From Pseudomonadota bacterium (GTDB lineage Bacteria > Pseudomonadota > Gammaproteobacteria > Steroidobacterales > Steroidobacteraceae), in assembly GCA_021792555.1 (NCBI GenBank), contig JAJYUL010000002.1, forward strand, positions 117,739 through 181,738: a stretch of DNA of 64,000 nucleotides, written 5' to 3'. Both the position numbers and the translations under genes were made by a program. Below are positions 15,471 to 22,905 of the stretch, piece after piece. Within the stretch, counting starts at the first letter, position 1; each line of letters opens with the position of its first letter. The notes beneath the pieces are model-generated. The model was not told the origin of the DNA, did not search any database, and was given only the letters and a program-made list of their open reading frames with translations.

Positions 15471-16739
15471 ATGTCCGCCGCCCACGCCGCTTCATATTAT
15501 GCCGACTCCGCCGCACCGGCCGCCCCCAGGCCGCCGCTGGGCGGCCCGGTGAGCGCCGAGGTCTGCGTGGTGGGCGGGGGCATTGCCGGCTGTTCGGCGG
15601 CCCTGCATCTGGCCGAACGGGGGTATTCCACGGTACTGCTCGAGCAGCACCGCATCGGGTGGGGGGCATCGGGGCGCAGCGGCGGGGAGGTCATTCACGG
15701 CGTCGCCTGCGGACAGGATACGCTCGAGCGGCTGGTCGGTGCCACCGCGTCGCGGGCCGCATGGGACCTCGCAACCGAAGCGGTCAGCCTGACGCGCAGC
15801 CTGATCGGGCGGTACCGGATCGAATGCGACTGGGTGGACGGCTACATGCTCACTGCGCTGAAGCCGCGCCACGACCGGGAGCTGCGCGCCGAGATCGACG
15901 AGCTGCGTACGCGTTACGACTACCACAGCGTCCGTTACATGCCGCGTGAAGAGGTGCGAGCGGTGCTGGCCAGCACGCGTTACCTGAGCGCGATGTTCGA
16001 CGCGAATGGCGGGCACCTGCACCCCCTCGCCTACACGCGCGGACTGGCCGCGGCGGCCGAGCGCGCCGGCGCCCGCGTGTTCGAGGACACGCGGGCGGTG
16101 CGGATCGCGCCCGGATGCGTGCGCACGGAGGGCGGTGAAGTCCGCGCCGGCCGGATCGTGCTGTGCGGTAACGCCTATCTCGGCGCGCTCGCACCGGCGC
16201 TCGAGGAGAAGATCATTCCGGTCGCCACGCATCTGATCACGACCGAGCCGCTCGGGCAGGAGCGTGCCCGCGCGCTGATCGCCAACAACGCCGCCGTCAG
16301 CGACATGAACTGGGCGCTCGATTACTTCCGCCGCACCGCCGATCACCGGCTGCTGTTCGGCGGCGCGATCAGCTACACGGGGCACGGACAGCTCGCCGCC
16401 CGGGCCGCCAACCGCGCGCGCATGCTGCGGGTGTTTCCGCAGCTCGCCGCGGCGCGCATCGAGTACACCTGGGGCGGACTGCTCGACCTCACGGCCAACC
16501 GCGCGCCGCACTTCGGCCGTCTCGCCCCCGAGGTGTATTTCCTGCAGGGCTTTTCCGGTCACGGCATCGCCCTTGCCGGCATGGCGGGCAAACTCGTCGC
16601 CGAGGCGCTCGCCGGTCAGGCCGAGCGGTTCGATGTGTTCGCTCGCATTCCCCACCGCAGCTTCCCAGGCGGCGCGCTTGCGCGCCGGCCGCTGCTGGCG
16701 CTCGCGATGCTGTACTACCGGCTGCGCGATCTGCTGTGA
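15471..16739 (+). CDS. puuB: gamma-glutamylputrescine oxidase
   Basis: FAD-dependent oxidase of the DAO (glycine oxidase/PuuB) family, 422 residues. The Rossmann dinucleotide motif is EVCVVGGGIAGCSAALHLAE at about residue 29, followed by WGASGRSGGEVIHG. The C-terminal FAD segment is LQGFSGHGIALAGMAGKLVAEAL. It oxidises gamma-glutamylputrescine to the aminoaldehyde. ATG 15471 was chosen over the long open frame upstream because homology starts here and the upstream part is antisense to puuD. It is divergent from puuD-puuA, forming a split puu locus. Confidence 0.9.
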   Translation: MSAAHAASYYADSAAPAAPRPPLGGPVSAEVCVVGGGIAGCSAALHLAERGYSTVLLEQHRIGWGASGRSGGEVIHGVACGQDTLERLVGATASRAAWDLATEAVSLTRSLIGRYRIECDWVDGYMLTALKPRHDRELRAEIDELRTRYDYHSVRYMPREEVRAVLASTRYLSAMFDANGGHLHPLAYTRGLAAAAERAGARVFEDTRAVRIAPGCVRTEGGEVRAGRIVLCGNAYLGALAPALEEKIIPVATHLITTEPLGQERARALIANNAAVSDMNWALDYFRRTADHRLLFGGAISYTGHGQLAARAANRARMLRVFPQLAAARIEYTWGGLLDLTANRAPHFGRLAPEVYFLQGFSGHGIALAGMAGKLVAEALAGQAERFDVFARIPHRSFPGGALARRPLLALAMLYYRLRDLL

Positions 16740-16779
16740 GGCGCGCAGCGCCGCACGCGCGGCGCCGCGGGCACTCGCC

Positions 16780-17805
16780 TCAGAGCAACTCGGCGATCTG
16801 CACGGCGTTCAACGCGGCGCCTTTCAACAGCTGATCGCCCACCACGAACAGCGCAATAGACCGGCCGCTCGGATCGGAGAGGTCCGCGCGGATGCGTCCG
16901 ACGAGAATCGGATCGGTGCCCGAGGCGTCCTTCGGCATGGGGAAGTAGTTGCGCGCACGATCGTCGACCACCCTCACCCCCGGCGCGTCGGCCATGAGCT
17001 CACGCACCTCGTGCGGCGTGACGGGGCGCTCACACTCGACGTTGACGGCGATGGAGTGTGCGCGCAGCACCGGTACGCGCACGCAGGTCGCGCTGACGCG
17101 GATCGACTCGTCGCCGTAGATCTTGCGGGTCTCGTGCAGCGCCTTCAGCTCCTCTTCGTTGTAGCCGCTGTCCGCATCGATCGCCGAGTTGTGGCTGAAC
17201 AGGTTGAACGCGTAGGGGTGCGGCAGGACCTGCGGCTCGTACGGCCGGCCCTCAAGGTACGCCCGGGTCGACTCGCTGAGCTCCTCCATGGCGGCGGCCC
17301 CGCCGCCGGAGGCGGCCTGATAGGTCGCGAGAATCATCCGCCGGATAGGGTTGCGCTGGTGCAGCGCCCACAGCGGGGTGATTGCGATGATCGTCGAGCA
17401 GTTGGGGTTGGCGATGATGCCCTTGTGAGCCTTGACCGCCTGCGGATTGATCTCCGGCACGACGAGCGGCACGGCCGGATCGCGCCGGAAGGCCGAGGAG
17501 TTGTCCACGACCACCGCGCCCTCGGCGGCGGCGAGCGGCGCGAAGCGCTTGGAGATGCCGCTGCCGGCGGAGAACAGCGCGATGTCGACGCCGCTGAAGC
17601 TGTCTTCCCTCAGCTCCTCAACGGGCAGTTCCTCGCCGCGAAACGGCAGCGTCTTGCCCGCCGAGCGCGCCGAGGCGAACAGGCGCAGCCGCGCCAGCGG
17701 GAAATTGCGCCGCTCCAGGCAGCGGATCAACTCGACGCCGACGGCCCCGGTGGCGCCGACGATTGCGACCACCGGCAAGGCGCCGGCCGAACGACCAGAT
17801 GACAT
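16780..17805 (-). CDS. asd: aspartate-semialdehyde dehydrogenase
   Basis: Second step of the aspartate family pathway (lysine, methionine, threonine, diaminopimelate), NADPH-dependent and cytoplasmic. The 341-residue protein has the N-terminal VAIVGATGAVGVELIRCLE, the active-site cysteine in ANPNCSTI, and the later HNSAIDADSGYNEEELK segment. A CGGAG ribosome binding site lies 8 bases before ATG 17805. Immediately upstream is a terminator and a Lys-rich leader peptide gene that together form a candidate attenuator, so expression is probably tuned to lysine (perhaps also threonine/isoleucine) supply. Confidence 0.95.
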   Translation of the reverse strand: MSSGRSAGALPVVAIVGATGAVGVELIRCLERRNFPLARLRLFASARSAGKTLPFRGEELPVEELREDSFSGVDIALFSAGSGISKRFAPLAAAEGAVVVDNSSAFRRDPAVPLVVPEINPQAVKAHKGIIANPNCSTIIAITPLWALHQRNPIRRMILATYQAASGGGAAAMEELSESTRAYLEGRPYEPQVLPHPYAFNLFSHNSAIDADSGYNEEELKALHETRKIYGDESIRVSATCVRVPVLRAHSIAVNVECERPVTPHEVRELMADAPGVRVVDDRARNYFPMPKDASGTDPILVGRIRADLSDPSGRSIALFVVGDQLLKGAALNAVQIAELL

Positions 17806-17830
17806 GTCGAAACTCCGATTTTCAGCCCTG

Positions 17831-17869
17831 AGAAAAAACGAAGGCCCCGCCGGTTGCGCCGGCGGGGCC
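17831..17869 (-). terminator. intrinsic terminator (attenuator) in the asd leader
   Basis: On the minus strand an 11-bp perfect stem, GGCCCCGCCGG (17869-17859) and CCGGCGGGGCC (17853-17843), has the 5-nt loop 17858-17854. It is followed by TTCG and six T residues (17838-17833), ending 26 bases before the asd ATG. An alternative pairing removes it: CTCTGGGG (17921-17914) with CCCCAGAG (17876-17869), extended by GGGG with CCCC. CTCTGGGG lies in turn next to GGGGCT (17925-17920), which can pair with AGCCCC (17936-17931). This is the 1:2, 2:3, 3:4 layout of a classical attenuator. Confidence 0.8.
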
Positions 17870-17898
17870 TCTGGGGTCTTCGGGATGTCCCGGCGCCT

Positions 17899-17970
17899 TC
17901 AGCGCACGCATCCCCCCAGAGCCCCGCCGTGGGGCTTCTTCGGGGTAATCGTGCGCTTTTTCGGGAACAT
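17899..17970 (-). CDS. Lys-rich leader peptide of asd (23 aa)
   Basis: Tiny open frame from ATG 17970 to TGA 17901-17899. The peptide begins MFPKKRTITPKK and ends PHGGALGGCVR. Four lysines in two pairs, two threonines and one isoleucine occur in the first 12 residues. The second Lys pair (codons 11-12) lies just before attenuator segment 1 (17936-17931). A ribosome stalled there would cover segment 1 and let segment 2 pair with segment 3. A ribosome reaching the stop would cover segment 2 and allow the terminator. There is no Shine-Dalgarno, but the predicted transcript starts within about 3 bases of the ATG. Confidence 0.65.
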   Translation of the reverse strand: MFPKKRTITPKKPHGGALGGCVR

Positions 17971-17979
17971 GATGAGCCG

Positions 17980-18008
17980 AAGCTACCGGAAGCACTGCTG
18001 CCTGTAAA
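17980..18008 (-). promoter_or_regulatory. candidate promoter of the asd leader
   Basis: On the minus strand TTTACA (18008-18003) and TAGCTT (17985-17980) are exactly 17 bp apart, a good -35 and a fair -10. Transcription would start near 17973, three bases before the leader-peptide ATG. The further upstream DNA to 18308 (about 300 bp) shows nothing I can interpret. Confidence 0.5.
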
Positions 18009-18308
18009 GTGCAGCTGCGCAGCCACCCCGCGGAGGAACCGGGTGCGCCATGACCGACATCGGCCACGGAGCACAAGCGGCCGCCCGGACCTCGCCTGAC
18101 CGGGGTCTGGCCGGCACCATAGCGAACGCCCGGGTGAGCGCAAGACCATCGCGGCGCCGGCCCGTCGATGAGGCACACGCGCTCGGCTCGTATCGCTGCG
18201 GGCTCCTGGTGAGCCGCGGGCGATGCGCGCTCCAGCAGTGGCGTGCGCGGCATGCACACCCCCCGGCAATCGCCGGCGCAGCGCGCAGACCGACCGCAGT
18301 GTCCCGCG

Positions 18309-18881
18309 TCAGTGCGCCGGCGTGAACGAGAATTTCTGCCCGGCCACTGCGGCCTGGTACATCAGGCCGCCCTTGGCGATCGTGAACACGGCCACCCCGT
18401 TCTGGTAGTGACCGGTCGCGGTCGCATGCGTCGCGGTGCCGCTGGCTCCCGCCTCCGTACCTGCGGTGCCGGCGCTGGCGGAGGCCGAGGCCGTGAGCGC
18501 CACGGCGCTGACGTCTGCGCTCAACGCGAATTTTCCGGACTCGAAGCGCTTGAGCGCAGCCGGATCCCGGAAGAACACCATCTCGCTGTAGGCCTGGCCG
18601 CCGAACTGAAAGCCGATGCTGACCTGGGTCATCGAGGTAGTGCCGATGTAGCGGCCGCGCCGGTAGACGCGGCCGTCGCCGTGCGCTGCTCCGACGAAGA
18701 AACCGCCTTTGCCGATCGTCGGGAAGACGGCATAGCCGTAGCTGGTCTTGAAAAAGTCCGCGGTCTGACCCGCATGTCTGAACAATGCGATCGTGTCGGT
18801 ATAGCGGTCCGCAAGCGCGGCCGGGGCGACCAGCACCAGCGCGACGCACGCGAGGCCTCGCCAGCTCACTGCTTTTTTCAT
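18309..18881 (-). CDS. secreted SYLF-domain (Ysc84-type) protein
   Basis: A 190-residue protein with a clear signal peptide (MKKAVSWRGLACVALVLVAP, then AALA before the cut). A lipid-binding SYLF domain follows: FKTSYGYAVFPTIGKGGFFV, then AAHGDGRVYRRGRYIG and VSIGFQFGGQAYSEMVFF. An Ala/Thr/Ser-rich stretch sits at about residues 125-155. Bacterial SYLF proteins are periplasmic or outer-membrane associated, with no settled function. ATG 18881 gives the signal peptide directly. It is a single gene; the 303 bp to 19184 on its upstream side contain no recognisable feature. Confidence 0.85.
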   Translation of the reverse strand: MKKAVSWRGLACVALVLVAPAALADRYTDTIALFRHAGQTADFFKTSYGYAVFPTIGKGGFFVGAAHGDGRVYRRGRYIGTTSMTQVSIGFQFGGQAYSEMVFFRDPAALKRFESGKFALSADVSAVALTASASASAGTAGTEAGASGTATHATATGHYQNGVAVFTIAKGGLMYQAAVAGQKFSFTPAH

Positions 18882-19184
18882 GAAACGGCCCTCCAGTGAA
18901 AGGGGGGCCATTATCCCGCAAAGGGGACCCGGCCGCTGCCGGCGCGAGCGGCGGTCTTGCGACAGAAGCAGCCTTTACCGGGCTTGCGTACAGCGGCCAT
19001 GCCGCCACCGGGCGAAGCGGGATCTGGCGCAGGTGGTGAGCCGGGCAGCCGACTTGACGCGATTGGCGCGATGGCCTACCAATTCCAACGCCATGGGCGT
19101 TCGAGAACACTTGCGTTCGCTGCGGCTCTCACCCAAGACTGAGGGCGCCGTGCCCATCTGCCGCGCGAGGCCGGCCGCCTACCG

Positions 19185-19667
19185 ATGAATCCAGCCGCCT
19201 GGTGGACAATCGCCGTACTGCTGATGCTCTTAGGAGTCATCGGCAGTTTTCTACCCGCCCTCCCCGGCGTGATCCTGGTCTTTGGCGGCATGCTGCTCGG
19301 CGCGTGGATCGACGGCTTCAGGCGGATCGGGTGGGTGACGCTCACCATCCTCGCACTGCTCACGGTCCTCGCACTGCTCGGCGACCTGCTCGGCGGCATC
19401 ATCGGCGCCAAGCGGGTCGGCGCGAGCAGAGCCGCTCTGCTCGGGGCCGCGATCGGCGGCCTTGCGGGAATCTTCTTCGGGCTCGCAGGAGCGTTGCTCG
19501 GGCCGTTCCTTGGCGCGGCCGCCGGGGAGCTGCTCAGCAGACGCAAATTCAGGCAGTCCGTTCGCGTAGGCGCTGGCACCTGGGTCGGTCTCGCCTTCTC
19601 ATTGGTCTTTCGCCTGATCATCGTATTCACGATGCTCGCCGTGTTCATCACAAGCTATGTGCTCTGA
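19185..19667 (+). CDS. DUF456-family membrane protein
   Basis: A 160-residue, very hydrophobic inner-membrane protein with four or five transmembrane segments. The N-terminal LLMLLGVIGSFLPALPGVIL and the Gly/Ala-rich LLGAAIGGLAGIFFGLAGAL segment are typical of DUF456. Members have no known biochemical role. It stands alone, 303 bp from the SYLF gene on the other strand and about 370 bp before the blaI remnant. No signature suggests a transported substrate. Confidence 0.85.
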   Translation: MNPAAWWTIAVLLMLLGVIGSFLPALPGVILVFGGMLLGAWIDGFRRIGWVTLTILALLTVLALLGDLLGGIIGAKRVGASRAALLGAAIGGLAGIFFGLAGALLGPFLGAAAGELLSRRKFRQSVRVGAGTWVGLAFSLVFRLIIVFTMLAVFITSYVL

Positions 19668-20035
19668 AGGCATGCATGCCGTGTTGCCCGCACATCCCGG
19701 TTTCGGCGCGGCGCAATCCTGGGGGCGATGCCGCATACCGCGGCCGACTGCGACTGGACGGTCACGCTCCGAAAACGGTGTGTCTGCCCAGCATTGGAGA
19801 AAATTGCTGCTCCATCCGCCATTGAACGGCAGCCAGGGGAGCGGCCGAACGCTTCAGCGCATCGGCATGAGCCGGCTTCCCGCGAACGACCGCGCTCGCC
19901 CACAACTGATCACTCGCGACTTACCGTTCAACTTACAGATAACAGACGGTCCCCGATGGTTCCTCCGGTGAAACACAGATCTTGCGTCGCCGACGTCTCA
20001 CTGCGACATTCTGTCGCACTACCGCAGGTCGCATC
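19668..20035 (+). promoter_or_regulatory. gap with BlaI-type operator
   Basis: Most of this 368-bp stretch shows nothing recognisable. Near its right end is a perfect dyad, TGCGACA (20002-20008), TTC, TGTCGCA (20012-20018), ending 17 bp before the ATG of the blaI-like pseudogene. It has the size and symmetry of BlaI/MecI operators. TTGCGT (19983-19988) with 17-bp spacing to GACATT (20006-20011) could be the promoter it overlaps. The dyad is seen; its function is inferred. Confidence 0.5.
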
Positions 20036-20537
20036 ATGAACCGACATCTGATCAGCGACCTGGAGGGACCCCGAGAGAGCGGCACTGCAGATCGTGTGGC
20101 AACGTGGACGCGCCTCCGCGGACACGGTTCGCAGCGCACTCGAGCGTCCGCTCGAGGAATCTACCGTGCGCACGGTGTTCACGCGCCTGGGGCAGAAGGG
20201 AGACCTCACGCACACGGCCGAGGCTCGAACCTATATCCACAGCCCTCACGAAAGCGGCGCCGTCTCCGCCGCCCGCGCGGTCAAGGGGATGCTGGATCGC
20301 TACTGCAAAGGATCGCTCGGGGAGGTGCTGCTCTGCCTCGTCGACGCACGCCTGCTCGACGAGCAAGAGCTGCCGCGGCTCGCGCGTGTACGCAACCCCT
20401 ACCTCGGTAAGACCGTCTGGAGTGCTGTTCTCACGGCAGTGCTGGTTATGCCCGTCATGATCCGTCTGCGCGGTCTTGCGGTCCATACGCCAATCCCGGC
20501 CCTCCAACCGTTGGCCGCGTCCCCCGCGCTGCCATGA
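20036..20537 (+). pseudogene. decayed blaI-blaR (penicillinase repressor/M56 sensor) remnant
   Basis: From ATG 20036 the frame reads MNRHLISDLEGP and then loses homology. In the -1 frame it resumes as ERAALQIVWQRGRASADTVR, followed by the STVRTVFTRLGQKGDLTH wing of a BlaI/MecI repressor. Removing one C from the run CCCC (20069-20072) restores a continuous frame. After ELPRLARV the same frame passes directly into RNPYLGKTVWSAVLTAVLVM, which resembles the N-terminal membrane part of the BlaR/M56 peptidase partner, and stops at 20537. So there appear to be a frameshift and a fusion by deletion, with the rest of the sensor lost. A sequencing error could explain the first lesion but not the second. 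Confidence 0.65.
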
Positions 20538-20972
20538 GACACGCGTCGGTGCCGTTCCTTTGGACGTTCTACCTCCTCGGCGTGGCGCTCTTTTGCGACG
20601 CATAACGCCGGCTCGTTCTTGCGCATGGCACGGATCAGGCGCCGGGCTCGCCGGGTACCTCGTGTACTGCAAAGCGCGCCCTGCCCGCGCGGACGGTCCG
20701 TGCAACAAGGGCTGCAGCGGGCAGCGGCCCGAAGCGTGACCGTCCGCACAAGCGCCGACGGCAGCGTTTGCTACAAATCCATGCTCGAGCGGATCTTAAG
20801 GGCGGCCGGAACCTCCCTGCGCCCCCAGGCAACGGGGAGTCCGCCCTGCGCAGCCGTCCGCGCGATGCATCCGCACGGGCCGCCGCTGCGTACATAGCCG
20901 GGAGAGCCGCACTCGTGCACCCGCGCGGGCAGCGGTCTCGAGGCCGTGCCGGTCCGGCCGGAAGGAGAAGTC
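20538..20972 (+). other. 435-bp gap, no gene recognised
   Basis: Nothing with family resemblance was found. A 23-codon hydrophobic open frame at 20534-20605 (begins MRHASVPFLWTFYLLG) may be a further remnant of the sensor gene. The right end holds GGAAGGAG, the ribosome binding site of the HD-GYP gene. Confidence 0.5.
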
Positions 20973-22388
20973 ATGAATGCAATCGCCGAGCACGCGAGAA
21001 TACCCGATTGGCTGATGCGCGAGGCCACGCCCGCCCGCACGGGTGCGCGACTTCGGCTCTCGGAGATCATCGGGGCGCTGAGCTATGCGCTCGACCTCAC
21101 CGAGGGGCAGCCGCCCGGACATTGTCTGCGCGGCTGCTGGATCGGCATGCACATCGGGCAGATGCTCGGCCTCGATGCCGATGCCCTCTCGGACCTCTAC
21201 TACACGCTGCTGCTGAAGGACACCGGCTGCAGCAGCAACGCCGCGCGCCTGTGGGAGCTGTACGGCGGCGATGAGCTCATCACCAAGCGGGATTTCAAGC
21301 AGGTCGACTCGCAGAGTCTGCTGCAGCTCGCGCGGTTCGTTCTGCGCCATGCCGGCCCCGGCGAGGATCTGCGCGCGCGCCTGAGGCGTCTGTTCAATCT
21401 CTATCGCAACGGCGAGGCGCTCGCCACCGAACTGGTCCACACGCGCTGCGAGCGCGGCGCGGACATCGTCAGGCGGCTCGGCTTCGGTGAAGCCGTCGCC
21501 GCCGGCATCTTCAGCCTCGACGAGCACTGGAACGGCAAAGGACGGCCGCAGGGACTGCGCGGCACGGCGATTCCGATGCACGCGCGAATTGCGCTGCTCG
21601 CGCAGGTCGTCGATGTCTTCAACACCGTGGGAGGCGAGCGCAGCGCGTGCGCGGAGGTGCGCCGGCGCGTCGGCTCCTGGTTCGACCCACAGGTGTGCCG
21701 CGCATTCTTCGCCGTCTCGCGCAGCGCGCCCTTCTGGGCCGGACTGCGCGGGCAGGGCCTGGAGGAGCGGGTGTGGGCGCTCGAGCCGGCGGCGCGCACC
21801 GTTCTGATCGACGAGGACCGGCTCGATTCGATCGCAGAAGCCTTCGCCGACATCATCGACGCGAAGAGCAACTTCACCTACGGCCACAGCCAGCGCGTGG
21901 CGCGCTATGCGGATGCAATCGCCGTTGAGCTCGGCATGAGCGCGCCGCGGCGCCGCTGGCTGCGCCGCGGCGCGCTGCTGCACGACATCGGCAAACTGGG
22001 TGTCAGCAACGGCATTCTCGACAAGCCCGGACGGCTGGATGCCGAGGAGTGGGAGTCGGTGAAGAAGCACGCCCGCTTCACGGAAGACATCCTGCTGCGC
22101 GTGCGGGTGTTCGGCGAGCTCGCGCCCATCGCCGGCGCTCATCACGAGCGGCCGGACGGCACCGGCTACCCCAAGCGGCTCGCCGGCCAGGCGATCTCGC
22201 TCGAGACGCGCATCATCACGGTCACCGACATCTTCGATGCGATCACTGCGGCGCGGCCGTATCGCGGCGCCATTCCCGTCGAGCAGGCGCTCGCCATGAT
22301 GGAGCGCGAGCGCGACACCGCGGTCGACGGCCAATGCCTCGATGCGCTCACGAAGACCGCGCCCTGGCTGACCGCCGCCACCCCGTAG
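20973..22388 (+). CDS. HD-GYP domain protein (c-di-GMP phosphodiesterase type)
   Basis: A 471-residue protein with two HD-superfamily halves. The N-terminal half (about residues 60-200) is a degenerate HD module ending in LDEHWNGKGRPQGL. The C-terminal half (about 290-460) is a full HD-GYP domain: GHSQRVARYADAI, LLHDIGKLGVSN with the HD pair, HHERPDGTGYPKRL with the GYP motif, and TVTDIFDAITAARPYR. Such proteins hydrolyse c-di-GMP to pGpG/GMP. No sensor or membrane segment is present, so it is cytoplasmic. ATG 20973 has a strong GGAAGGAG. It is convergent with the Ehr-type operon. Confidence 0.9.
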   Translation: MNAIAEHARIPDWLMREATPARTGARLRLSEIIGALSYALDLTEGQPPGHCLRGCWIGMHIGQMLGLDADALSDLYYTLLLKDTGCSSNAARLWELYGGDELITKRDFKQVDSQSLLQLARFVLRHAGPGEDLRARLRRLFNLYRNGEALATELVHTRCERGADIVRRLGFGEAVAAGIFSLDEHWNGKGRPQGLRGTAIPMHARIALLAQVVDVFNTVGGERSACAEVRRRVGSWFDPQVCRAFFAVSRSAPFWAGLRGQGLEERVWALEPAARTVLIDEDRLDSIAEAFADIIDAKSNFTYGHSQRVARYADAIAVELGMSAPRRRWLRRGALLHDIGKLGVSNGILDKPGRLDAEEWESVKKHARFTEDILLRVRVFGELAPIAGAHHERPDGTGYPKRLAGQAISLETRIITVTDIFDAITAARPYRGAIPVEQALAMMERERDTAVDGQCLDALTKTAPWLTAATP

Positions 22389-22399
22389 AGCCGCGCCGC

Positions 22400-22903
22400 T
22401 CAGCCTCCGACCGCAGTGAGGATCCCCTGCAGGATGCGCGCCGGGCTCGGCGGACAGCCCGGCACCGCCACATCCACCGGGATGAGGTTCGAGACCCTCC
22501 CCAGCGAGGCGGGGCACTCCCCGAGAGCGCCGCCCGTGCAGGCGCACTCTCCCAGGGCGACGACCAGCTTCGGCGCGGGTGTGGCCGCGTAGACGCGCTG
22601 CAGTGCCGCTTCCATGTTCTTCACCACCGGTCCGGTGACCAGCAGCAGATCCGCATGGCGGGGGCTCGCGACGAAGCGGATGTTGCAGCCCTCCAGGTTG
22701 TAGTACGGGTTGCCGAGCGCCTGGATCTCGAGCTCGCAGCCATTGCAGGACCCGGCATCCACGTGACGGATGCACAACGCCCTGCCCAGCACCGCGGCGA
22801 TCCTGTCGTTCAGCGCGCGTCCGACGCGCAGCAGCTCATCGGGCTCGGGCGGCGTCTCGGACACCAGTCCGATGGAGGCGATCTTGCGCAGCGTCTTGAG
22901 CAT
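22400..22903 (-). CDS. NuoB/HyfI-like [4Fe-4S] subunit of Ehr-type complex
   Basis: A 167-residue small subunit of the complex-I/group-4 hydrogenase family. It keeps the cysteines that bind the proximal [4Fe-4S] cluster: Cys53 and Cys56 (GSCNGCELE), Cys120 (GECACTGG) and Cys150 (PGCPPSP). It is the last gene of the six-gene operon, 2 bases after the large-subunit stop. Because the partner large subunit has lost the Ni-Fe ligands, this subunit should still carry an iron-sulfur cluster but not pass electrons to a hydrogenase centre. ATG 22903 was chosen as the conserved start. Confidence 0.9.
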   Translation of the reverse strand: MLKTLRKIASIGLVSETPPEPDELLRVGRALNDRIAAVLGRALCIRHVDAGSCNGCELEIQALGNPYYNLEGCNIRFVASPRHADLLLVTGPVVKNMEAALQRVYAATPAPKLVVALGECACTGGALGECPASLGRVSNLIPVDVAVPGCPPSPARILQGILTAVGG

Positions 22904-22905
22904 GA

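Noticed and set aside
17831..17869. Terminator of the SYLF gene (18309-18881) rather than an attenuator
   Set aside because: It lies about 440 bp past that stop codon, beyond a separate promoter-like pair, and is 26 bases from asd with exclusive alternative pairings, which fits a leader element better.
18882..20035. Mobile element or CRISPR in the low-density stretch
   Set aside because: No transposase fragment, terminal inverted repeat, target-site duplication or regularly spaced repeat was seen. The only oddity is the blaI/blaR remnant further right.
20534..20605. Small membrane protein gene of 23 codons
   Set aside because: No ribosome binding site and no conservation evidence. It is directly behind a pseudogene and is more likely debris.
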